Below, piece after piece: positions 18,362 through 26,201 of a DNA stretch of 64,000 nt. The DNA comes from Bacillus aquiflavi (GTDB lineage Bacteria > Bacillota > Bacilli > Bacillales > Cytobacillaceae): assembly GCF_019915265.1 (NCBI RefSeq), contig NZ_CP082780.1:682001-746000 (forward strand). Direction: 5' to 3'. The translations under genes were made by a program, and so were the position numbers. Positions within the stretch are counted from its first letter, which is position 1. Each line of letters begins with the position of its first letter. Under the pieces are notes generated by a model that did not search any database, was not told the origin of the DNA, and saw only the letters and a list, made by a program, of their open reading frames with translations.

Positions 18362-19130
18362 AGTATTTAATGAAAATACTCCAGATGAGAAAGTAGCATT
18401 AAATTATATTAACCTTCAGCTTAATGCCGGAGATTTTGTCACTGTTATCGGAAGTAATGGTGCAGGTAAATCAACACTGATGAATGTTATTTCTGGTAAG
18501 TTATTTTCTGATATCGGGGAAGTTTTAATAGATGAAAAACGTGTAACGAACGTAAGTGAGCATAAACGGGCTAAATTAATTGGTCGAGTGTTTCAAGATC
18601 CGATGGCTGGTACAGCACCGTCAATGACAATAGAGGAAAACTTAGCAATTGCTTATGGAAGAACAAAAAGACGAGGATTAAAATGGGGAGTAACGAAAAG
18701 TAGACGTACTTTTTTTCAAGAGAAGCTGGCGATGCTTAATCTTGGTTTAGAAAATCGTTTACAGGCAAAAGTAGGCTTGTTATCCGGAGGGGAACGGCAA
18801 GCTTTATCTCTATTAATGGCTACGTTCACTGAACCTAAAATACTACTACTTGATGAGCATACTGCTGCATTAGATCCGGCCAGAGCTGAGTTAATTACGA
18901 AGCTGACTAAGCAGATTGTGGCAGAATATAAGCTGACAACATTAATGGTTACGCATAATATGCAACAAGCTCTTGAACTTGGTAATCGCCTTATTATGAT
19001 GGATAAAGGGCAAATTATTTTTGAGGCAAATGAAGAGGAGAAGCAGCAGTTAACGGTTGAAAAGCTATTGAAAGAGTTTCAGCGAATTCGCGGAGAAAAG
19101 ATGAACAGTGATCGAGCAGTCCTAATTTAA
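18336..19130 (+). CDS. ABC transporter ATP-binding protein (TrpZ-like)
   Basis: This 264-residue ATPase has Walker A GSNGAGKST, Q-loop FQDPMAGT, signature LSGGERQAL and Walker B ILLLDEHTAALD (Glu followed by His instead of the usual Pro), and the switch His in VTHNMQQA. The likely start is the TTG that follows GTGGTG and gives MLQLKQIYKVF; it overlaps the end of the permease gene by 26 bases, which suggests translational coupling. It powers the importer of the two preceding genes. Confidence 0.85.
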   Translation: MLQLKQIYKVFNENTPDEKVALNYINLQLNAGDFVTVIGSNGAGKSTLMNVISGKLFSDIGEVLIDEKRVTNVSEHKRAKLIGRVFQDPMAGTAPSMTIEENLAIAYGRTKRRGLKWGVTKSRRTFFQEKLAMLNLGLENRLQAKVGLLSGGERQALSLLMATFTEPKILLLDEHTAALDPARAELITKLTKQIVAEYKLTTLMVTHNMQQALELGNRLIMMDKGQIIFEANEEEKQQLTVEKLLKEFQRIRGEKMNSDRAVLI

Positions 19131-19247
19131 ACATGTATTTATTTATTTTACACATGTTACTCTAATTTTATCAATCATAATAAGTGGAATGTAGGAACAT
19201 AAAAAAACTCTGTTACAAATACAAATCTTAAATGATGAATATGTAAG

Positions 19248-19286
19248 ATGGAATTGGCCAATGCGCCAGTTCCATTTTTTAAATTT
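19248..19286 (+). terminator. Terminator of the ABC importer operon
   Basis: ATGGAATTGGC / GCCAGTTCCAT with a five-base loop, followed by six T residues. Confidence 0.75.
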
Positions 19287-19373
19287 AATTAAAATTGGTA
19301 AAATGGTTAACAGATTTGAGAGGAGAGGTTATGAGTAGAATAAATTAATAGATTAGAAAGTAGGTGTATGCTT

Positions 19374-20099
19374 GTGCCAGAAATAGTACTTAGTAGTAAA
19401 CAACAATCACAATTTAAAAGAGGTTTACAAGCGGGTGTAGCGATTGCACTTGGATATTTTCCAGTTGCGTTAACATTTGGATTAATAGCTAAAACGACAG
19501 GTTTGACACTAGGGGAAACGGTTTTAATGAGTTTAATCGTTTATGCTGGAGCCTCCCAATATATTTCATTAAGTCTAATTGCTGCAGGAACAGGAGCAGT
19601 GAGTATTATTTTAACGACCTTTATCGTTAATATTCGTCATTTTTTAATGTCGGCCTCCTTAAATGAGAAATGTGAAGATGAACATGTTTTGTATAAGCTT
19701 TTATATTCTTTTGGCATTACTGATGAAACGTTTTCGATCGCAGCAACAAAGGAGGGAACAGTAACAAGTAGTTACATGTTTGGATTAAACGGTATTGCTT
19801 ATTTCAGCTGGGTATTTTTTTCTTGTTTTGGATTTTTAATTGGTAATAGTTTGCCGCAAATATTGCAGGAGAGCATGTCTGTTGCTTTATATGCAATGTT
19901 TATTGGTTTGTTGGTTCCTTCTATAAAAAAAAGTACAAAAGTTATATATTTAGCCGTTTTAGCTGCAAGTTTTAATTCTATTTTTACAATAACAAAATGG
20001 CTTGAGACAGGGTGGGGGATTGTTTGTTCTACGTTGTTATCTTCTATTATTGTTGAATTAATAGAAAGATTGAAAGGAAAGGGGATCCATGATGAGTAA
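19374..20099 (+). CDS. azlC: AzlC-family branched-chain amino acid exporter subunit
   Basis: The AzlC fold is visible: KRGLQAGVAIALGYFPVALTFG at the start, then VYAGASQYISLSLI and NIRHFLMSASL, the two most conserved motifs of the family. It has about 240 residues and seven or so membrane segments. AzlC works with AzlD to export branched-chain amino acids and analogues. The start is either the ATG at 19368 or the GTG six bases later; the GTG has the better spacing from AGGTG. It overlaps azlD by eleven bases. Confidence 0.88.
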   Translation: MPEIVLSSKQQSQFKRGLQAGVAIALGYFPVALTFGLIAKTTGLTLGETVLMSLIVYAGASQYISLSLIAAGTGAVSIILTTFIVNIRHFLMSASLNEKCEDEHVLYKLLYSFGITDETFSIAATKEGTVTSSYMFGLNGIAYFSWVFFSCFGFLIGNSLPQILQESMSVALYAMFIGLLVPSIKKSTKVIYLAVLAASFNSIFTITKWLETGWGIVCSTLLSSIIVELIERLKGKGIHDE

Positions 20100-20400
20100 G
20101 GAAATCGTGCTAATGATTATCGGGATGGCACTCGTTACATATATTCCGCGTATGCTGCCATTTGTCTTATTTAAGGATAAAGAGCTCCCGCTATTTGTAC
20201 AAGGTATTTTAAATAATGTGCCTTATGCGACGTTGGGAGCACTAATTTTCCCTGGAATTCTCTTTATGAATGGCGTTGATATTTGGTATGGTGTGATCGG
20301 TGCAGCGACAGCTTTTGGTCTGGCATACGCTGGAGCAAGTATTATGATTGTTGTAATCGGAGCAATTGCTGTTTTAACTGTTTATTCGTATTTTATTTAA
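20089..20400 (+). CDS. azlD: AzlD-family transporter subunit
   Basis: A 103-residue membrane protein with the family motif ALVTYIPRMLPF near the start and three or four hydrophobic helices. Its ATG (doubled) follows AAAGGAAAGGGGATCC and overlaps the end of azlC, as is usual for the pair. It is the small partner required for AzlC export activity. Confidence 0.88.
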   Translation: MMSKEIVLMIIGMALVTYIPRMLPFVLFKDKELPLFVQGILNNVPYATLGALIFPGILFMNGVDIWYGVIGAATAFGLAYAGASIMIVVIGAIAVLTVYSYFI

Positions 20401-20418
20401 AATGAAAGGATGTTTCTC

Positions 20419-20454
20419 GAGGTTACAGGTCGATGTTTGTTGACTTGTAACCTC
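20419..20454. terminator. Hairpin between the convergent azlD and sco genes
   Basis: GAGGTTACAGGTC / GACTTGTAACCTC, a 13-bp stem with one G-T-type mismatch and a ten-base loop. T-runs are weak on both sides. Confidence 0.6.
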
Positions 20455-20474
20455 AAGGTAATTTTGAATTTGAA

Positions 20475-21074
20475 TTATTTTAACTCTTTTTGAATTTGCT
20501 TATAAACTTTATCTTTATCGAAGCTGCCTTCACCCATGCCAAAGACTTCAATGACTCGATTTTTTTCATTAAGTAAGTATGTTGAACTGGAATGTATTAA
20601 GTAGCCTGTGCCGGGATCACGATAAAAAAAATTAAATTTATCTGCGATTTTTTTCGTTTCATCATTTGTGCCTCGCAATAAGTACCAGCCATCGTGTTTA
20701 TCTACTTCAAATGCAGCCGCATAATCTTGTAACATTTTTTGTGTGTCATTATATGGATCGATTGTGATTGTAATAAATTCAACTTTATCTCCAAAAACTC
20801 CATCATCTACAAGCTTATCTCGCAGTTGCTTCATTTGAAATGTTGTATTTGGACAAATATCAGGACAATTTGTATACATAAATTCTAAAAGTCGAACCTT
20901 TGGAGGCATATCTTTAAATGAGTATTCTTCTCCTGTGTGAGTTTCCATCGTAATTTCTTGAGGAAATTCCATTTTAGATTGACGATAGCCTGTGAAGTAA
21001 TAAATCCCTGCTGCAATGCCAATTACTAATAATATAACAAAAGTAATATACAGTTTTTTCAAAGTTATGCTCAC
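20475..21074 (-). CDS. SCO1/SenC-family copper chaperone
   Basis: The 199-residue thioredoxin-fold protein is anchored by one N-terminal membrane helix (about 7-28). No lipobox Cys follows it, unlike B. subtilis YpmQ/BsSco. The copper ligands of the family are present: Cys70 and Cys74 in TNCPDICPN and His161 in GYLIHSSST. It should deliver copper to the CuA site of cytochrome c oxidase on the outer face of the membrane. It is convergent with azlD and divergent from yhfN, so it is its own unit. Confidence 0.88.
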   Translation of the reverse strand: MSITLKKLYITFVILLVIGIAAGIYYFTGYRQSKMEFPQEITMETHTGEEYSFKDMPPKVRLLEFMYTNCPDICPNTTFQMKQLRDKLVDDGVFGDKVEFITITIDPYNDTQKMLQDYAAAFEVDKHDGWYLLRGTNDETKKIADKFNFFYRDPGTGYLIHSSSTYLLNEKNRVIEVFGMGEGSFDKDKVYKQIQKELK

Positions 21075-21302
21075 CTCAAATGAAAAGCGGATCTTATTTT
21101 TAAATTTTTCGTTTTGATAAAGTAAGTTCTATGTTTATATTACATAACCGTTTGATTAAATAACATATCATTTTCAAGAAATGATTGAAGATTGTTTGAA
21201 CTTATTCATATTAGTTTTTTAAAAAATAGAAAATTCGAGTTCTATTCATTTCTTTTAGTACTACACTAAATATAGGTAAGCTGGACAAGAGAGGGGATTT
21301 TG

Positions 21303-22583
21303 ATGGCAAGGAAAATTGTTTTTTTTTCAGTATTGGCTTACATTATTTACGGTTTTCTCATTTACTTTTATTTGTTTTATGGCGCTGATACGAGTATTCC
21401 ATTTGAGTATGAGGGAACGAGTGCCGATCCCACGATATTCTTAAATGGAAAAGAGCTGATGCTTAGTGAGGAATATTCAAAAATACGTGATTTATTGTTT
21501 TTCTTATCAACTCCGTTTGAATGGCTCGTTTACTTAATGATCTTACTTTTCGGCCTATCTAAGGCATTTAAACGATGGGCAGAGCAATCGTCTCGCTTTC
21601 GCTTTATTCAAACAGCTATTTATTTAATTTGGTTATCATTTTTTGCTTTCGTTGCTACATTTCCACTTAGCTATATCAGTTATTCGTTTTCAAAATCATA
21701 CAATATCTCCACACAAACATTTGCTTCATGGATGAAGGATGAGCTAATTGATTTCTGGATCAATTATGGAATGATGTTGATAATTGTTTCTGTTTTATAT
21801 TGGTTGATTCAAAAAAGTAAAAAACGCTGGTGGTTATATGCATGGCTTTTGTCTATTCCTTTTACCTTATTTATTATGTTTGTCAACCCAGTATTAATTG
21901 ATCCTTTGTATAACGACTTTTATCCATTGAAAAATAAAGAGCTTGAAACTAAAATACTTAAAATGGCAGATAAGGCAAATATCCCAGCAGATCACGTTTT
22001 TGAGGTAAATATGTCGAAAAAAACAAATGCTTTAAATGCATATGTTACAGGGATTGGTTCAAATTCGAGGATCGTGTTGTGGGATACAACATTAAATCGT
22101 CTGAGTGAAGATGAAATCTTATTTATAATGGCTCATGAAATGGCTCATTATGTAGAAAAGCATATTTATATTGGGATAGGCGGATATTTGTTGCTATCAT
22201 TAGTCGGTTTATATTTAAGTGCAAGACTCATGAATTGGGCTATCAATCACTATGGAGAAGCATTAAAATTATCAACAGTTCAAGATATTCGCTCACTGCC
22301 TTTGTTTTTAATGATTTTATCAATGTTATTATTTATATCGGACCCATTTTCAAACATTGTTTCACGTTATCAAGAAGCACGTGCTGATACGTATGCCATT
22401 GAGATGACCGATAATCCGAACGCAGCCATTTCAACTTTTCAAGAGTTATCGCGGGCTGGATTAAATCAGGTAAAACCGCCACTTTTAGTAAAAATATTCC
22501 GCTACAGTCATCCAACAATGCTTGAACGAATGACGATGATTGAAGAATACGGGTTGAAAAAAAGTATAGAGCGGCAGCAATAA
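21303..22583 (+). CDS. yhfN: M48-family (Ste24-like) membrane zinc protease YhfN
   Basis: A 426-residue CAAX-protease-1-type enzyme with about seven membrane helices. The zinc motif HEMAH sits at residues 278-282, and the third ligand Glu is in EARADTYAIEM. The TTG directly before the ATG would be too near AGAGGGG, so the ATG is chosen. The gene lies at the place of yhfN in B. subtilis. It is followed by a clear terminator. Its substrate is unknown. Confidence 0.88.
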   Translation: MARKIVFFSVLAYIIYGFLIYFYLFYGADTSIPFEYEGTSADPTIFLNGKELMLSEEYSKIRDLLFFLSTPFEWLVYLMILLFGLSKAFKRWAEQSSRFRFIQTAIYLIWLSFFAFVATFPLSYISYSFSKSYNISTQTFASWMKDELIDFWINYGMMLIIVSVLYWLIQKSKKRWWLYAWLLSIPFTLFIMFVNPVLIDPLYNDFYPLKNKELETKILKMADKANIPADHVFEVNMSKKTNALNAYVTGIGSNSRIVLWDTTLNRLSEDEILFIMAHEMAHYVEKHIYIGIGGYLLLSLVGLYLSARLMNWAINHYGEALKLSTVQDIRSLPLFLMILSMLLFISDPFSNIVSRYQEARADTYAIEMTDNPNAAISTFQELSRAGLNQVKPPLLVKIFRYSHPTMLERMTMIEEYGLKKSIERQQ

Positions 22584-22611
22584 ATCTTTATTCGTAAAAA
22601 AATGAAAAAAT

Positions 22612-22645
22612 AAACACGAGAACTTTAAGGTTCTCGTGTTTTTCT
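22612..22645. terminator. Bidirectional terminator between yhfN and the IDEAL gene
   Basis: A perfect 12-bp stem (AAACACGAGAAC / GTTCTCGTGTTT), six-base loop, with A-run on the left and T-run on the right; it overlaps the end of the minus-strand gene. Confidence 0.85.
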
Positions 22646-22884
22646 TACGTTCCAAAGCGTACATTCAGTTCTTTTAATTGTTTACACAAAGAATTGAATG
22701 CTACTTTATCACGGTGATCAAGAGCTAAATCAATTTTTTTTAACAACTTTGTTTTCTCTGCTTTTAGCATCGCTTCAGAAAGAATCATGTCAACGTATAA
22801 ATCTAACATAAAATTAGCTTCTTCATTTTGACGATTCATCGCACATGACTTCATAAGCTCTGCATATGATTTTTCATTTTTCAT
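22645..22884 (-). CDS. IDEAL-domain protein
   Basis: A 79-residue acidic helical protein containing the short IDEAL domain (MLDLYVDMILSEAMLKAEK, then LLKKIDLALDHRDKVAF), in which the name-giving IDEAL is here KIDLAL. The domain occurs in small Bacillus proteins and at the C-terminus of some regulators; its role is not established. The ATG behind AGAGGTGG is chosen over a GTG inside that site. It lies beside comK, divergent from it. Confidence 0.8.
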   Translation of the reverse strand: MKNEKSYAELMKSCAMNRQNEEANFMLDLYVDMILSEAMLKAEKTKLLKKIDLALDHRDKVAFNSLCKQLKELNVRFGT

Positions 22885-23050
22885 GAAAACCACCTCTGAT
22901 GCCTTTTCAATATTATACGGGAAACAATAGAGATAATCAACAGAATTTTTATAATTTTTAGAAAAGTTAGTACCAATAGAGGAAATATTTTAAAGATATC
23001 AATTTGTGAGAAAAAATGGAAGAGGAAAATGGTAGGATAAAGTTAAGTTT

Positions 23051-23126
23051 TATTAGTGGGACATATATTCCCTGCTAATAAATTATCCCACTTAAATAGG
23101 CGATTTGCTCTTTTTAGGGTGGGATA
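23051..23126 (+). promoter_or_regulatory. Structured leader of comK
   Basis: Four blocks follow one another: A TATTAGTGGGA, B TCCCTGCTAATA, C TATCCCAC, D GTGGGATA. A pairs with B and C with D; A can instead pair with C (GTGGGA/TCCCAC). A run of seven A follows D. This could be a folded leader or, read on the minus strand, a terminator of the IDEAL gene side. It ends about 12 bases before the comK ribosome binding site. Confidence 0.4.
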
Positions 23127-23154
23127 AAAAAATGCCTGAGGAGGAGAAAAAGTA

Positions 23155-23745
23155 ATGGTCAAAGACAAATGTCACTTAATTGAAGAGTACGAAGCAAATC
23201 CATTTACGATGATGATCATGCCTATTAAATATGAGAGTAATACGTACTCGAAAATTGTAGAATTTGAAGATGAATTAATCTCTCCATTAAAGCCGATTGA
23301 TATTATTAAAAAGAGCTGCGAATATTTTGGTTCGAGTTTTGAAGGCAGGAGGGAGGGGACCCGACAGCTTATTGATATTACCCACAAAGCACCAATTACG
23401 ATTGACCCCACCAATTCCATTTATTTTTTCCCAACGACATCACCGTCGCGCCTACAATGCATTTGGATTTCTCACGAACATGTTTTATCTCATAAACGGG
23501 CAGGTGCAGGCAGTACCCTTGTAACATTTCGTAATAAACAAATATATACACTTCCCATTTCATATGCTTCATTTGGAAATCAACTGCAAAGAGCAGCTTT
23601 ATTACAAACAAAGCTTATGCAGCGACTAGAAGAAACAGAACGGCGATTCCAATATTTATGGTGGTCAGCTAGACTGATGAAAGTTTCACCAAAAGGCAGT
23701 CTTTATGAACAAGATGCTCATTTTCGAAGAAATCCATTTGAATAA
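23155..23745 (+). CDS. comK: Competence transcription factor ComK
   Basis: The 196-residue protein fits ComK in length and motifs: KSCEYFGSSFEGRREGT, then THKAPITIDPTNSIYFFPT, WISHEHV and LPISYASFGNQLQRAALL. ComK is the master activator of DNA uptake genes and binds pairs of AAAANNNNNTTTT boxes. The start ATG is behind GAGGAGGAGA. The C-terminus (LMKVSPKGSLYEQDAHFRRNPFE) differs from B. subtilis but the protein is not truncated. I did not find an unambiguous K-box pair in its own leader. Confidence 0.92.
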   Translation: MVKDKCHLIEEYEANPFTMMIMPIKYESNTYSKIVEFEDELISPLKPIDIIKKSCEYFGSSFEGRREGTRQLIDITHKAPITIDPTNSIYFFPTTSPSRLQCIWISHEHVLSHKRAGAGSTLVTFRNKQIYTLPISYASFGNQLQRAALLQTKLMQRLEETERRFQYLWWSARLMKVSPKGSLYEQDAHFRRNPFE

Positions 23746-23757
23746 TTGCCAAAAGGG

Positions 23758-23809
23758 TTGTTCCAAAAATCGATGAAAATCGATTTTTGGGGCAATCTTA
23801 TTTTTTCTA
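23758..23809 (+). terminator. Terminator of comK
   Basis: TTG-TTCCAAAAATCGAT / ATCGATTTTTGGGGCAA with GAAA loop, followed by TTATTTTTTC. Confidence 0.8.
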
Positions 23810-23902
23810 TAAAGATTAAAGTTAAAAAATTTGCATGTAAAAGTAACAATTCTGTTTCATTTCTAACTGGTCAATCTTAATTAATATTCGTCTCCACCAT
23901 AC

Positions 23903-24974
23903 ATGAAAATATCCATTATATGGAGCTGTCTTTTATTTTTTTGTAGCTTGTAAAGCTGAAGAAACTAAGGGGGATGTTGCTGGTACTGCCATTATAGAAG
24001 CTGAAGAAAATAATATTGAAGAAAGTGATATTGCAGAAAATAATATTGAACATACTTCTTTGGCAAATGCTGATCGACCGTTAAACATTCCAACATATGT
24101 TGATACGGATAATCACGCAACACATCCAAGAGTATTTAAAGATGAAACAAAAAAATACGGTTATGAATGGATTATGGTATTCACACCATATTCTCAAGGA
24201 CAGGATCAATTTGAAAATCCTTTAATAGTTGTTTCGGATAATGGTATTGATTGGTTTGTTCCTAAAGGTTTAACAAATCCAATTGTTGCTCCAGAAAAAC
24301 CAGATGAATTTCATTTTTCCGATACGGATTTATTCGATAATGGAGAAGAATTAGAACTATGGTTTAGGGAATCAGATAAAATAAATGACTCTAGACTCTC
24401 TCGCTTATTACGCATGACATCTACTGATGCTGTAAACTGGTCCGAACCAGAGATTACTTTTGATTTTGGTACAGGTGGTTATGGCTACGGTTCGCCAAGT
24501 GTTGTGATGATGGATGGGGAATATCAATTGTATTATAGGGAACATATGAATTTAAATTCAGAAGGTTATGTGCTTCAAAAAGCTAGAATACTAGGTGATT
24601 GGAGCGAAAAAGAAGAAGTCGTTTTTGATTTTGGAGAGAATTATAAAGATTATGTAAGCTGGCATGTTGAAATTAATTATATGGATGGAAAATATGTTGC
24701 ATTAAATCATGCGGCTAAAGATAATCAATTCTTTGATGGAAAGTTATTTTTATTTGAATCTGATGATGGGATTCATTTTTACAATCCGAAGCTATTAATC
24801 TCTAAAAGTTTAGACGGATTTGATCACTCTTTTATCTATAAATCTTCAGTAGTAAAACATAATAATAAATACTGGATTTATTATTCAGCCTTTAATACTA
24901 ATAATGAAAATTACATAGGACTTACAATTGGCAAGAGTTTCAATGATTTAATCGGGTATAAAGTGAGTGAATAG
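23903..24974 (+). pseudogene. Five-bladed beta-propeller lipoprotein (GH43/GH130-like), frameshifted in its signal peptide
   Basis: From the ATG, MKISIIWSCLLFF is followed by a run of seven T residues where the frame is lost. With six T the reading continues FVACKAEETKGDVAG, giving a lipobox (FFVAC), an acidic linker rich in Glu/Asn, and a 300-residue propeller. The propeller has the repeated 'D-x-L-F/W...YYR/YYS' features of glycosidase families 43/130: FSDTDLFDNGEELELWF, GSPSVVMMDGEYQLYY and SSVVKHNNKYWIYYSAF. Candidate catalytic acids are Asp in FSDTDLF and Glu in WHVEINY. I do not know the substrate. As printed only an internal TTG start could give a signal-less protein. The homopolymer may be a switch, a decay event or a sequence error. 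Confidence 0.65.
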
Positions 24975-25237
24975 AAATAAATAATATTTACAAAACGTGT
25001 TTCAGTCTGTTAACAAAAAATATATTGCTAAGTTAAAATACAGATATTTATATAGTAACATTTTGTATAGTTAGTCGTTTATACACTTTCCGATTTACGG
25101 GAGTGTATTTTTATTTAATGGGAATTATTTATCATACTCGCACACGTAATCCGAAAAATACCAAATGGAATATCCGTCTTGCGTTTAGTATAAATAACAC
25201 AGCCTTTTTAATCAGCTTATCACTTTAATAGGTCATT

Positions 25238-25606
25238 TTATTTTTCATTATAATGTCGTTTAAATAAATAATATTCTAATAGTTCTTGGACTTTATTTCG
25301 GATACGTGGATTAAAATAATTGTGCTGTTCTTCATATCCTTTATATATAAACAAAAACATAGTAAAGGAATCATCATGGTTAATTTGTTTCACCTTTAAA
25401 TTTTTTTTATTCATGTAATGTTTTACTTGATAAAGTTCAGTCTGAACGATTTTTATCGTTTTATCAATTAAGTCTAAGTAAGGTTTTCTTAATTTAAATG
25501 GGCTGTTTTCTACAACAGTAAGATCCCGATTTAAAACGGTTAGCACCATCGGCAAATATATTGCCTGTTCGATTTTATCTCGATCTTGCTCAGGGATTTG
25601 CGTCAT
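25238..25606 (-). CDS. yhjD: YhjD-like conserved protein
   Basis: A 122-residue protein that begins MTQIPEQDRDKIEQAIYLPM and ends with YNPRIRN-like text (YFNPRIRNKVQELLEYYLF). It matches my memory of Bacillus YhjD, a small soluble protein of unknown function; no catalytic motif is visible and it is mostly helical. In-frame codons upstream of the ATG lack a ribosome binding site; AAAGGAG is 12 bases in front of the chosen ATG, a little far. It sits at the expected place between comK and yhjE/sipV of B. subtilis. Confidence 0.7.
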   Translation of the reverse strand: MTQIPEQDRDKIEQAIYLPMVLTVLNRDLTVVENSPFKLRKPYLDLIDKTIKIVQTELYQVKHYMNKKNLKVKQINHDDSFTMFLFIYKGYEEQHNYFNPRIRNKVQELLEYYLFKRHYNEK

Positions 25607-25810
25607 ATTGTTCCCATGCTCCTTTGTATTTATTAGGAACGTACGTTCTGTCCCTATTGTATAAAAAAATAACCTCAATTACAAGGTGTACTCTTTTTAA
25701 TCATAATATTCGCTTAGAAAAATATTAGCATGTTAATAAAGTCAACATCCATATTCAGATTGTAGGACAAGGTCAATTTTTAAACTCATTCCTTTCGATT
25801 GTTTGAAAAT

Positions 25811-25918
25811 GTTTGTCAGTCGAGGTGCCGAGTAACAAGGCGGAAGCTAGAACAGTCGTTGCATGAGCTACAATGAAGTGTCAGTAACGAAGAACACGAA
25901 CGTTTTGTTAACAGTCTG
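25811..25918. repeat. Dispersed intergenic repeat, copy C
   Basis: Begins GTTTGTCAGTCGAGGTGCCG and ends GAACGTTTTGTTAACAGTCT, the latter the inverted end type of copies A and B. The first half aligns with copy D at 6520. It fills part of the 595-base gap between yhjD and the peptidase gene; the rest is AT-rich with no gene. Confidence 0.5.
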
Positions 25919-26201
25919 CATACATATTAAAAATGTTTGTCACTCAATGACAAGATTTTTTAAAAAGGTGCAGGAATAATTATTTCCATTGTCGAAAGAA
26001 AAAAAGAGACACGATAAAAATAGTCCATATATACCATATATTAACATCATTTAAGGCTTTAGATTCACTTAACCTTGAGTAGGGATATATTTGACTTTCA
26101 TCCCAAAATGGAATAAAGAATTGTCGGGGATGCTGAAAATGAAATATTTCTCCCTCCCCATTGTTTTAGATAAATTTACACGTAAGAAAGGCGGACAAGG
26201 T

